From Sporocytophaga sp. (GTDB lineage: Bacteria > Bacteroidota > Bacteroidia > Cytophagales > Cytophagaceae), in contig JANQAB010000004.1 in assembly GCA_024707265.1 (NCBI GenBank), forward strand, positions 889,369 through 953,368: 64,000 nucleotides of DNA. The letters are read 5' to 3'. The notes under the pieces are model-generated. The model made no database searches, was not told where the DNA came from, and was given only the letters and a program-made list of their open reading frames with translations. A program made the translations under genes and the position numbers. Below are positions 11,347-19,858 of the stretch, one piece after another (position 1 is the first letter of the stretch; each line of letters begins with the position of its first letter).

Positions 11347-13959
11347 CTATTTTGAAACAAGGATTTTTTCATTGCTTATGGCATTACCATTGACGTCAAA
11401 TAATCTAAATATATAAAAGCCATTGTCCCAGTTTGAAATATTTATAGTAGAACTTTCAGTTTTAAGTATTTTCTTTCCTGTAAAATCATATACCTCAACA
11501 ATTGTATTTTCTGATTTTTTTATGTTTACCAATTGATTCGCGGGGTTAGGGTAGACCCAACAGGTATTGTCTTTCGAACTGTTTATGCTTGAAACTACTG
11601 GGAATTGTGTGACAATTGTGTTAAAGACTTCATTAGTTATTACAGGAGGATTTTGATCAAATACAATACCTGCCCTGTTTTTTATTACTGTACCCTCGAT
11701 AATATTTGTTTTGGGTTTTACACTGAATCTAACAAACCCCTGAGCTTTTTCTTTATTGGTTGTACTGTCTGGAAGCATAATATTTTCAAATGTGAAAATA
11801 ACTCTCCCATCTTTTGAGACAGATGTATTTACAGAGTGAGAAGAGCCAAGTACCTTTAAAGTTGAAAAGTCAATATTGTTATCAAGTGTATCATGAATCA
11901 CTACTGTATAAGCAGTGTCATTTCCTGTATTTTCAAAACGTATTAAATAATCAAGTGTTGAGTACCTTAAAGTTAATTGCTGCTCTCCGTTTCCTATTGG
12001 CGTTACGGATTTGTCATTTGGGTCAAATGAACAACGGACTATTGTGCTTAGGCTATCAATTGAAGTACTTACAATTTCATCATTTGCATATAGTTGTGTA
12101 ATTAATTTGAAATTCAATACTTCACCGACTTTTTCAGCATCTGGAAACGTTAAATCATAACTGAAGTTTTTTGAAATTTGAGAAGTTAAGTTATTTGCTT
12201 CAAAAATAATGGTATCCGTTTTCTCTTCTATAGACTCACTAGAAGTGATCTCTGCGAGAGGATCACTGATAAGGATAAGTTTTACTTTTTCAATAGGCTC
12301 AAATCCTATGTTTTCAATCTGTAATTTTACCCCGGAAGTCGCCCCACATCGTGGCCAAGGGATATAAAAATTAGTTCGGACTTCAGGCTTGGGATTTGCA
12401 AGAGTTACACCTATTGCATTTTTTTCTGTTTCAGAAAATGTATAGGGCAAAACTTTAGAAGTATAATTGAAGAGGTTTGCAGCAGGTATTTCTAAAGTGT
12501 ATGTTGCTCCAGGCAAACCGGCAAAGGCGAAGTTGCCTGCCTTATCCGGATATAATCTTAAACCTAATGGTTTTATTATAAGTGGAAAATTATTAATTCC
12601 GACTTCATCGCCATCTTTAATACCATTCTTATTATAATCATAGAATAGGTTTCCTTTTACAAAATATTGATTCCTGTTGATTCTCCAAACTTTGTTCGAG
12701 CTGCTTGGTTCCCCTGCATTATAAATCCATACGTAATTGCTGTCTATAGCAATACTGTATACATCTTTAATTTCTTCTGGTAAAGTTAAAGTTGTTGTGT
12801 CCAGATTATTCTCTATAATAGAAAGGTTGATAGCCGGATTATTGCCTTGAGGGGTAGGAACATATGCATAATAAGAGGCTCCTTTTAATGTTTTGTACAA
12901 AAAGGAATAGTATAGTGGTTGTTTCTTCCCTTCAAACTTTAACTCATTATTATGAAAACTAAAATGAATGCCTTCGGACTTGTTGCTAAACCCAAACATA
13001 AGAATTCCATTGTCTAAGTATGAACTCTTAACATATGGATTGATATGGAAGTACATTGGAGAACTGGAAGTGTAGGACGTGAAGCGTTCAAGAAAAATCT
13101 GTCCGTGACTAATCAGTACAAATCCATATTGAAAGCCAATGATACATTGGTCTTTATTTATTTCTTTGAAATCGGAGAAATTACCTAAATCATTTACTGG
13201 AACATCAAGTGTTTGCAATAGTTTATTTTGATGTATGTATATTTTATTATTTCCAACCATGTAAAGCGACTTGGTGGAATCAGAATAACCGAAATTTTTA
13301 ATTAAATTATCTGGTAGAATCTTTTCCCATGTGTCTTTTGAGTCTTCGTAAGTGTATAAAGCTTTATTGCTAATTAAGACTAAATTCTCTTCATCTGTCT
13401 GGAAGATAGAAGGGTTGCTAAAATTGTTTGGAAATGGACTATCTGCTGCCGGGTAAGTTTTGAATGTATTTTCTTTATCAAAATATATGAGCTTGTCAGG
13501 CTTTAAAATCCAGATGTATTTTTTCGTTTGTTTTACTTCGGAAATTCCTGAAGAACTTGGTGATGGTGTCATTTCGGCTTCAGAGAAAAATTTCATTTCC
13601 TGACCATTGAAAAATCCCAGGTAATTTGTATAAATAAAAAAGATATTATCATGCCAGAAAGAACTATATCCAAATGCAACCTTATCCTCATAAATAGATA
13701 ATTTGGAAGTGGCAAAATATGGGTCAATTAAATATGGGGTATTAGAATATTTTGTTGTATCTAATCCTTTTATTTTCCATATATCGTTTCTATTTACCTT
13801 CCAGCTATTGCCATTGTTATCCACAGGTAATTTAGAAGAAGAAAAATTTGATTTAAATGGACTATTGATATCATCGTAAGAAAATTGTTCCCATTTGTTT
13901 ATCTGAGCATTTACCTGTAATACAATTAGGAATAGAAAGAAAAAATATATTTTTTTCAT
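11347..13959 (-). CDS. Large T9SS-secreted protein with propeller-like, SdrD-B-like and DUF11-like domains
   Basis: An 870-residue exported protein. A signal peptide ends near NAQ (residue 18). Residues about 20-420 form short repeated units (for example YIWILKPDKLIYFD, KSLYMVGNNKIYIH) resembling a beta-propeller. Then comes an SdrD-B-like fold (GNLFYDYNKNGIKDGDEVG), a DUF11-like adhesin domain (SFDPNDKSVTP, DYLIRFENTGNDTAY, AGIVFDQNPPVITNEVFNTI), typical of Bacteroidota surface proteins, and a C-terminal T9SS sorting domain (WVYPNPANQLVNI ... ILVSK). The combination suggests a cell-surface or secreted structural protein or adhesin; no catalytic residues were recognised. It is monocistronic and shares the hairpin at its 3' end with the reductase gene. 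Confidence 0.88.
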   Translation of the reverse strand: MKKIYFFFLFLIVLQVNAQINKWEQFSYDDINSPFKSNFSSSKLPVDNNGNSWKVNRNDIWKIKGLDTTKYSNTPYLIDPYFATSKLSIYEDKVAFGYSSFWHDNIFFIYTNYLGFFNGQEMKFFSEAEMTPSPSSSGISEVKQTKKYIWILKPDKLIYFDKENTFKTYPAADSPFPNNFSNPSIFQTDEENLVLISNKALYTYEDSKDTWEKILPDNLIKNFGYSDSTKSLYMVGNNKIYIHQNKLLQTLDVPVNDLGNFSDFKEINKDQCIIGFQYGFVLISHGQIFLERFTSYTSSSPMYFHINPYVKSSYLDNGILMFGFSNKSEGIHFSFHNNELKFEGKKQPLYYSFLYKTLKGASYYAYVPTPQGNNPAINLSIIENNLDTTTLTLPEEIKDVYSIAIDSNYVWIYNAGEPSSSNKVWRINRNQYFVKGNLFYDYNKNGIKDGDEVGINNFPLIIKPLGLRLYPDKAGNFAFAGLPGATYTLEIPAANLFNYTSKVLPYTFSETEKNAIGVTLANPKPEVRTNFYIPWPRCGATSGVKLQIENIGFEPIEKVKLILISDPLAEITSSESIEEKTDTIIFEANNLTSQISKNFSYDLTFPDAEKVGEVLNFKLITQLYANDEIVSTSIDSLSTIVRCSFDPNDKSVTPIGNGEQQLTLRYSTLDYLIRFENTGNDTAYTVVIHDTLDNNIDFSTLKVLGSSHSVNTSVSKDGRVIFTFENIMLPDSTTNKEKAQGFVRFSVKPKTNIIEGTVIKNRAGIVFDQNPPVITNEVFNTIVTQFPVVSSINSSKDNTCWVYPNPANQLVNIKKSENTIVEVYDFTGKKILKTESSTINISNWDNGFYIFRLFDVNGNAISNEKILVSK

Positions 13960-14650
13960 AAATTAAATAGAAAAGTTATGTTGCTGTGTGACAGTTATTT
14001 TAGATTTCAATCACATTGTTTGTTTCAATTAATAGTCGAAGTATAAAGATACGCAAAATTTTTATTACAGTTCTCGGATAAAATAAGCTCTTTTTTAAGC
14101 ACTTGATTTAGGGTACAAATAATTTCTATAGTTAGTATCAGAGAAAGTTCAGAGATTTTACATGTTGCTTTATGAAAAGGTAAATATATGATTAAGAGGA
14201 AATAATGGAGTATTAAAAAAGTCTGGCCATTTCGCTTAAAGGATGGTTAAAGAAATCACGGATTATCTTTGAGACGTTTGCATTTATGAGCTGGAAAAAG
14301 CTTGATGATGGGTAGGAGAGAAGAGATTAGACAGTTGTATGCCCTTTCCCGGTAAAGTAGTCATAGCTCTAGAGTTTAAAAATATTTATGAAGTATATAT
14401 CAGAATCAAATGGGCATTTAGAAAATAAATTTATTCTTAAAATTTTAATTATAAAGTGCGGTCATTATAAAGGCCGCACTTTTTTATTTTATGTTTTTCA
14501 TAATCATTAAATGCCATATCAATTAAGGCGGATGAGTTTAAACTCTCTGATCTTTCATTCTTAACTTGTTAAAGCCTGCGGTAACTGAACAATCATCAAA
14601 CGTAAGGATTTTTCAGCTTGAAATGAATTGTGTTTCCAGCATTCGTGATC
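13960..14650. other. Intergenic region with an orphan terminator
   Basis: About 690 bp without a convincing gene. Apart from the hairpin at 14453-14485 I see only AT-rich sequence and short palindromes around 14420. Confidence 0.5.
14453..14485 (+). terminator. Orphan rho-independent terminator
   Basis: A 9-bp stem (14453-14461 with 14474-14482) continues directly into a T run ending at 14485. No plus-strand gene precedes it for over 3 kb, so it may belong to an unannotated small RNA transcribed from within 13960-14450. Confidence 0.6.
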
Positions 14651-15352
14651 TTACGATTCAGAATCATCTTTCTGCTCCTGGTCAGAAGATTCCTTGAGTA
14701 GCTTCCTTAATTCGGTCATTTCCTCATCGCTTAACTGATCTTCTTCACCTTCACCACCAGGTTTGCGGTTTAGAGCGCCTTCCAGTCCTCGTCCAAGGCC
14801 TCCTGTAAGATTGCTGAGGATTTCAGGGTTCCTGTCCAAAAGACCTACCACGTCTCCGACTATTTCCCGAACCTTTTCCAACTTTACTTTAAGCATCGCC
14901 TGAACGCGGACATTGTCTATCTGCAGATTTACTTCTTCAATGCCTACATCGGCTCCGATTTGCAGTTCCAGCAGATCAAGAACTTTGGCATGCAGATCTA
15001 CGTGTGCATGTACATTTTTCACAACCAATCCAATGTGATCGATTCCCACATTCGGCACAGAAAGCATCACGTCAGGGTCACGGTTAGAACCCAACCAGTC
15101 TTCGGGTTGAGCATTCGCCAGAGGTTGCAGAGTGGCCGTGGTATCTGGTGCTTCCGGTTTGCCTGAAGGACGTACTTGTTGAGTCGGTCTTTGCTGGCCA
15201 TCTGTTTTTTGGGGTTTATCAGATTTTTCACCATTGTCCTTTTCTGCAGATCCCTTGTTTTGTTTGACCTCATTTTGATCCTTCACTTCATTTTGATCCT
15301 TCACCTGATGCTGCTCCTCTTCTTTCTCTTTATTCTTACTTATACCAAACAT
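14651..15352 (-). CDS. Uncharacterised acidic protein, paralogue 1
   Basis: A 233-residue soluble protein with a highly charged, low-complexity N-terminal third (Lys/Glu/Gln-rich, tandem QNEVKD units) and an acidic C-terminal tail. The core (about residues 85-205) is well conserved with the paralogue at 15921: DPDVMLSVPN, GIDHIGL, HVDL.AKVLDL, GADVGIEEV, LQIDNVRVQAMLKVKLEKV, GDVVGLLD..PEIL, GLGRGLEGAL. I recall this core from uncharacterised proteins of several phyla, including Actinobacteria, but know no function. The repeated alternation (V.AHVDL.A.VLDL, then V.LQIDNVRVQAML) suggests stacked beta strands or amphipathic repeats. No signal peptide. Each paralogue has its own upstream region, so they are not an obvious operon. 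Confidence 0.8.
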   Translation of the reverse strand: MFGISKNKEKEEEQHQVKDQNEVKDQNEVKQNKGSAEKDNGEKSDKPQKTDGQQRPTQQVRPSGKPEAPDTTATLQPLANAQPEDWLGSNRDPDVMLSVPNVGIDHIGLVVKNVHAHVDLHAKVLDLLELQIGADVGIEEVNLQIDNVRVQAMLKVKLEKVREIVGDVVGLLDRNPEILSNLTGGLGRGLEGALNRKPGGEGEEDQLSDEEMTELRKLLKESSDQEQKDDSES

Positions 15353-15471
15353 ACACTGATCTCCTTATTTTATCCTCAGAATAAATCACCTTTTTCATTT
15401 TAAAGGTAGTACTTACTATTCACAACAAATTGTAATATGCAATGTTCCTTTTGCAGCAATAGCAGGAAAAG

Positions 15472-15720
15472 TTGAAAGTTTAAAGTCGAAAGTTAAAAGA
15501 TAGGTACTGTCCTATGAATAAAGGTCTGGCGGTCAATACAATAAAAGCTGAAAGCGTAAAGCGTAAAGCTGAAAGGAAAAGAGAAGGTATAAAAGTTAAA
15601 AGTAAAGGACTGTCCTATGAATGTAGGTTAGTGGATCAATACAATAAAAGCTATAAGCGTAAAGCTGAAAGTAAAAGAATAAAAGTAGAAAGTATAAAAA
15701 CTTTAAGCTTTTATCTTTCT
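15472..15720. repeat. A-rich degenerate repeat (AAAGTTAAAAG / GCTGAAAGCGTAAAG family)
   Basis: Dense, imperfect repetition of units such as AAAGTTAAAAG, GCTGAAAGCGTAAAG and TACTGTCCTATGAAT. The same motifs recur at 22968-23010, 24468-24510 and 55498-55590, always between genes. An open frame through it (15514-15762) has repeat-driven composition and is not a credible gene. Confidence 0.75.
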
Positions 15721-15920
15721 ACTTTAAACTTATCAAATGGTTCATTCACTTGTATTTTTTAATCTTAACTTTAATTACGGCCTACTACTTCCTGCTTTTA
15801 AGAAGGAACGACCGGATCTTCATTAGATAGGAGGGACTAGAGTTAGATCGCTCTGAACGGTATTTAACTTAAATTTTTAATTAATATATTAAAGATAAAA
15901 TTTAAGATATGATTTTGTTA

Positions 15921-16664
15921 TTATTCAGCATCATTCTGCTGCTCGTCTGATTCTTGTTCCTTGTCTGATTCTTGATTATTGTTTGATTCTATCTTTTTGC
16001 TGGATTCTGGATTCTTATTAGATTCTTTTTTCTGGAGTAGTTTCCGCAGCCTGTCTTTCTCCTGGCTGCTTAATTGATTTTCTGAGCTTGGCTTACGTGA
16101 AAGGGCTCCTTCAAGTCCTCTGCCAAGGCCTCCAGTTAAGTCGCTAAGGATTTCCGGATGGTGGTCAAGTAAACCAACAACATCTCCTACGATATCCCTT
16201 ACCTTCTCCAATTTTACCTTCAGCATCGCCTGTACACGTACGTTGTCGATCTGAAGGTCTACTTCTTCAATTCCTACATCGGCACCTACATGAAGCTGTA
16301 CCAGGTCAAGAACTTTGGCATTCAAGTCTACGTGGGCATGCAGGTTCTTTACGTTTAATCCGATATGGTCAATCCCTAAATTAGGTACTGACAGCATTAC
16401 GTCAGGATCACGATTGGAACCCAACCAGTCCTCGGGTTCGGCATTTGCCACAGGTTGCAGAGTAGCTGTAGTGTCCGGTGCTTCCGATTTGTCCGATGGA
16501 CGGACTTTCTGAAGCGGCCTTTGCTGGCTATCTGTATGCTGGGATTTGTCTGTTTTTGCTACATTTTCTTTATCTTTTGTCTCCTTATTTTGCTCAACCT
16601 CGTTTCGATCCTTTACCTGCTGCTGTTCTCCATTTTTTTCTTTATTCTTATCAATTCCAAACAT
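15921..16664 (-). CDS. Uncharacterised acidic protein, paralogue 2
   Basis: A 247-residue paralogue of the protein at 14651, with the same plan: MFGI start, charged N-terminal third, conserved core (DPDVMLSVPN, GADVGIEEV, NVRVQAMLKVKLEKV, GLGRGLEGAL) and a hydrophilic tail, here of repeated Glu/Ser/Asn/Lys units (ESNKN, ESNNN, ESDK). The cores look about 80 percent identical by eye, whereas the tails differ, which is the pattern of a tandem duplication with a constrained core. The pair is separated by 568 bp that carries an A-rich repeat. No function is known to me; the absence of a signal peptide and membrane segments suggests a cytoplasmic role. Confidence 0.8.
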   Translation of the reverse strand: MFGIDKNKEKNGEQQQVKDRNEVEQNKETKDKENVAKTDKSQHTDSQQRPLQKVRPSDKSEAPDTTATLQPVANAEPEDWLGSNRDPDVMLSVPNLGIDHIGLNVKNLHAHVDLNAKVLDLVQLHVGADVGIEEVDLQIDNVRVQAMLKVKLEKVRDIVGDVVGLLDHHPEILSDLTGGLGRGLEGALSRKPSSENQLSSQEKDRLRKLLQKKESNKNPESSKKIESNNNQESDKEQESDEQQNDAE

Positions 16665-17035
16665 ATGCTCGATCTCCTTATTTTTATCTCCACCGAATAA
16701 ATCACCTTATTTTATAAAATAAGTAGTATCTATATTCACAACAATTTGTATATAGCAATGTTCCTTTTCATGCTATTCATTTTAATGAATACAAAACAAG
16801 TGCATGTATATTCATTTAATTTGAATTAAGGGAAATTAAATATAATGTGTCACCAATCGTATTTCATTTGTATTTTAGCGTCCCGTCTGGAAACAATATA
16901 ATGCGCGTACAAAATGACCTTATCAATTGGAATAAACTCCGGGACAATAAACAAATGCGCTCACCTTTGGAAATAATTGAATGTATGTCAAATTGCCTAT
17001 ATACAAGGCTGAGTTAATTTAAGACTCTTTTAAAA
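16665..17035. other. Intergenic region upstream of the Crp-like gene
   Basis: About 370 bp between divergent genes. It must hold both promoters, but no well-spaced promoter pair or operator could be assigned with confidence, and no gene is visible. Confidence 0.4.
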
Positions 17036-17599
17036 ATGTACAGTCTGAGAAAATATATCGAAACCATGTCCGACTTTTCAGAAGAAAGTTGGAAGGCATT
17101 AAACAACTGTCTGTCAGAAATGGAATTTCAGAAAAATGAACCATTATTGAAAGTGGGAGATACCTGCAGTTCTATTTTCTTTATCGAATCGGGATTCTGT
17201 AAATCGTTTTATAATCTTGATGGAAAAGAAGTCAATACGGCATTTTATTTTGAAGATGAATTTGCTACCAACATCAAAAGTCTGACTAGCTCTTCCAAAT
17301 CGGAGTATGCAATAAAAGCCTGTGAAAAAACTAAAGTGATTCGGATTGACAAAACCAAATTATTAGAAGCATATACTAAATCTCATCAGATTGAAACTTT
17401 CGGAAGAAAGGTATTAGAATCAGTTATGACAAAACAGGAAGAACATTCTGACAGTTTCAAGATATTTACACCTAAACAAAGATTTGATAATCTGATTTCA
17501 AAATACCCTGACTTTTTACAAAGAGTTTCCCTGACTCAAACTGCAACTTATTTAGGAATCAGCAGAGAAACATTAAGCAGGTTTCGGGCTATAAAATAA
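17036..17599 (+). CDS. Crp/Fnr-family transcriptional regulator
   Basis: A 187-residue regulator. Residues about 20-110 form the cyclic-nucleotide-binding-type beta roll (FQKNEPLLKVGDTCSSIFFIESGFCKSFY, FYFEDEFATNIKSL), and the C-terminal region has the short winged helix-turn-helix of Bacteroidota Crp proteins (FDNLISKYPDFLQRVSLTQTATYLGISRETLSRFR). The glycine/arginine signature for cAMP binding is not conserved, so the ligand is unknown. It lies 73 bp upstream of a SnoaL-like gene in the same direction and may regulate that gene or itself. Confidence 0.92.
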   Translation: MYSLRKYIETMSDFSEESWKALNNCLSEMEFQKNEPLLKVGDTCSSIFFIESGFCKSFYNLDGKEVNTAFYFEDEFATNIKSLTSSSKSEYAIKACEKTKVIRIDKTKLLEAYTKSHQIETFGRKVLESVMTKQEEHSDSFKIFTPKQRFDNLISKYPDFLQRVSLTQTATYLGISRETLSRFRAIK

Positions 17600-17672
17600 A
17601 TTTTGTGACTTTTGACACAGGTTTGTTTTAAAGACAATTTTCACCTTTGCAATAGAACATCATAATTTGCAA

Positions 17673-18095
17673 ATGGAAAATTCAACTTTAGTGCAAGACT
17701 TTATCAGCCAGATTTGGAACAATAAAGCATTTGAAAAATTAGACAATTTTTTACATCAGGACTTCATAGATCACTCTTTACCTCCATTGCTTCCCTCTGA
17801 TAAGGAAGGAACCAAAAGATGGATTATCAACACAGGTAATTCATTTGAACACAACACCATTATTGAAGATCAGGTAACTGAGGCTGATAAAAGTATTGTA
17901 AAGATCAGAATGAATCTGAAGCACATTGGTGCCTGGCGGAACATTGAACCAACAGGAATAGATTTGCACACAATTGGTTACAGGTTTTTTAAAATTAAAG
18001 ACGGAAGGATTATTGAACATTGGGCATTAATAGATGGACAAGCAATAGAAAATCAGCTTAAAGACGCATCACATGGTTGTAAAATAGGGGAATAG
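17673..18095 (+). CDS. SnoaL-like (NTF2-fold) ester-cyclase family protein
   Basis: A 140-residue protein of the SnoaL-like polyketide-cyclase family: DFISQIWNNKAFEKLDNFLHQDFIDHSLPP at the start, and a conserved end (GIDLHTIGYRFFKIKDGRIIEHWALIDG). I take the ATG at 17673 and not an in-frame TTG six bases upstream. The fold makes a small-molecule pocket; the substrate is unknown. It follows the Crp-like gene in the same direction, a pairing common in this phylum. Confidence 0.88.
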   Translation: MENSTLVQDFISQIWNNKAFEKLDNFLHQDFIDHSLPPLLPSDKEGTKRWIINTGNSFEHNTIIEDQVTEADKSIVKIRMNLKHIGAWRNIEPTGIDLHTIGYRFFKIKDGRIIEHWALIDGQAIENQLKDASHGCKIGE

Positions 18096-18393
18096 AAACC
18101 ATTCATCGCATTGGGTAATACGGTTCAGATAGCTATTTGACAAATGGACAATTTTAGAAAAATGTCCATTTGAGGTTTACAGTTTACTTTTTCAATTCCA
18201 AATCCATTATAGGTCTGGGACTATAAAAGAAAATGCACGTTACTTTTAAATAGTATATTTTCAGGCATTCGTATGTCACAAACAAATGAAAGTATAGTTT
18301 TAGAGGTGTTTTAAGGAACAATTGTGATAGCATGTAGCTTTATTTAAATTCATTATGAAATTGAAAGATTAGTCAGTACAATTGTTTGACCCT

Positions 18394-19569
18394 ATGAATA
18401 AACAGCCAATAGGAAGGAAGTCTATTTTTTTGATACTGGTGATGTATCTTGCTTTTATAAGTTTAGGCCTTCCAGATGGTTTACTCGGAATTGCCTGGCC
18501 TTTCATGAGTTCAAAGTTTAATGTTCCTCTTGACGCACTTGGAATATTACTTGTAAGCTTTACTGCGGGATACCTTTTAACAAGTAGCACGAACGGGCAA
18601 ATTCTAAGGCTTTTATCCTTAGGGAAGTTACTTATGATAAGCTGCCTTTTAACAGCATTTAGTTTGCTTACTTATGCATTTACTGATAATTGGTATTTTG
18701 CCATTGTAGCTTCCTTTTTCCTGGGATCAGGAGGGGGAGCCATTGACTCATCTATCAATACTTTTGTTGCTTCCCGTTATAGTTCAAGCACTGTAAACTG
18801 GCTTCATGCTTTTTATGGGGTTGGTGCTACAGCGGGACCTCTTCTGGTTACTTTTTTACTTGCTCGTAATTTTCAATGGTACCATGGCTATATATCGGTT
18901 GCCCTCATTCAGATATCACTTTCAATATTATTTCTATTTACACAGAAATACTGGCAGGTTACTTCGCAAGAAGAAGGACATCATTCGGGAGCTGAATACC
19001 TGCAGACTTTGAAACTCCCGATTATATGGATCAATATGTTCATATTCTTTCTGTATACCGGATTTGAACAGGGTTTTGGCCAATGGATATTTACAATTCT
19101 TACCAGGTCGAGAGGAATGGCTCCAGAAGAAGCAGGGCTTTGGACCAGTACTTATTGGGGTAGTCTGACGATCGGAAGAATATTGTCGGGAATTGTTCTT
19201 ATAAAAGTTTCTGTACACAAGTCTTTAAAAGTAGCCCTTATTGGTATTGTAGGAGGGGCATTACTTATCGTATCAGACTTTAACGGTTTTATAACATTTA
19301 TTGGAATTATAATCATTGGTCTGGCGAATGCCCCAGTATTTCCAAGTCTTATTTCCGTTACTCCGGAAAGAGTGGGTAAAGAACATGCTGCAACAGCAAT
19401 TGGCGTTCAGATTTCTGCTGGCATGTTGGGAGGTTCATTACTCCCTGGTTTTGCGGGACTCCTTTCAGGAGCATTTGGTCTTGAAGTAATAACAAAAGTC
19501 TTTGCCATTGCAGCAGCCGTTTTGATGGTACTCTATTTTGTCTCAACAGGAAGAATTCGGAACAATTAA
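18394..19569 (+). CDS. MFS permease, fucose-permease-like
   Basis: A 391-residue inner-membrane transporter of the major facilitator superfamily with about twelve hydrophobic segments. Typical marks are YLAFISLGLPDGLLGIAWP in helix 1, the helix 2-3 region GYLLTSSTNGQILRLLSLGKLL, GSGGGAIDSSINTFVASRY, and in the second half TYWGSLTIGRILSG. The gene resembles the sugar-permease branch (FucP-like), so a sugar or derived nutrient is plausible, but no residue proves it. I chose the ATG at 18394 over an in-frame TTG at 18382. It is followed by a polysaccharide-degrading enzyme on the same strand but with nearly 300 bp between. Confidence 0.88.
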   Translation: MNKQPIGRKSIFLILVMYLAFISLGLPDGLLGIAWPFMSSKFNVPLDALGILLVSFTAGYLLTSSTNGQILRLLSLGKLLMISCLLTAFSLLTYAFTDNWYFAIVASFFLGSGGGAIDSSINTFVASRYSSSTVNWLHAFYGVGATAGPLLVTFLLARNFQWYHGYISVALIQISLSILFLFTQKYWQVTSQEEGHHSGAEYLQTLKLPIIWINMFIFFLYTGFEQGFGQWIFTILTRSRGMAPEEAGLWTSTYWGSLTIGRILSGIVLIKVSVHKSLKVALIGIVGGALLIVSDFNGFITFIGIIIIGLANAPVFPSLISVTPERVGKEHAATAIGVQISAGMLGGSLLPGFAGLLSGAFGLEVITKVFAIAAAVLMVLYFVSTGRIRNN

Positions 19570-19858
19570 TTGTTCCGGAATATCGATAGTTGAGTTTTTT
19601 AGAAGGAGTTGCTAAGCAGAATTAGGTTGCTAGTAAAAGTATAGAGCAAGGAATGTTGTTTGGTGGTTTTTAACTATTTTGTAATGAGTGTGTTAGAGGT
19701 CTTTAGTTCCATCCTCTGCAATCTTTAACTCTTAAAAAAAACATCTCAAATATTGTTTACTTTTTGACCTTTCGCTTTTATATAGATCAAAAGAGTTTTA
19801 TACCCCTTTAGGGAAAATTTAAACTGCTTGGTAAATCTATAAACAGAAAAAGCTACAA

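Noticed and set aside
15514..15762. An 82-residue plus-strand frame in the A-rich repeat
   Set aside because: Its composition is a direct translation of the repeat (Lys/Glu/Ser), with no ribosome-binding site or homology pattern.
17642..17649. CACCTTTG before the SnoaL-like gene as a -7 element
   Set aside because: It lacks the TA of the TAnnTTTG consensus and lies only 23 bp before the ATG.
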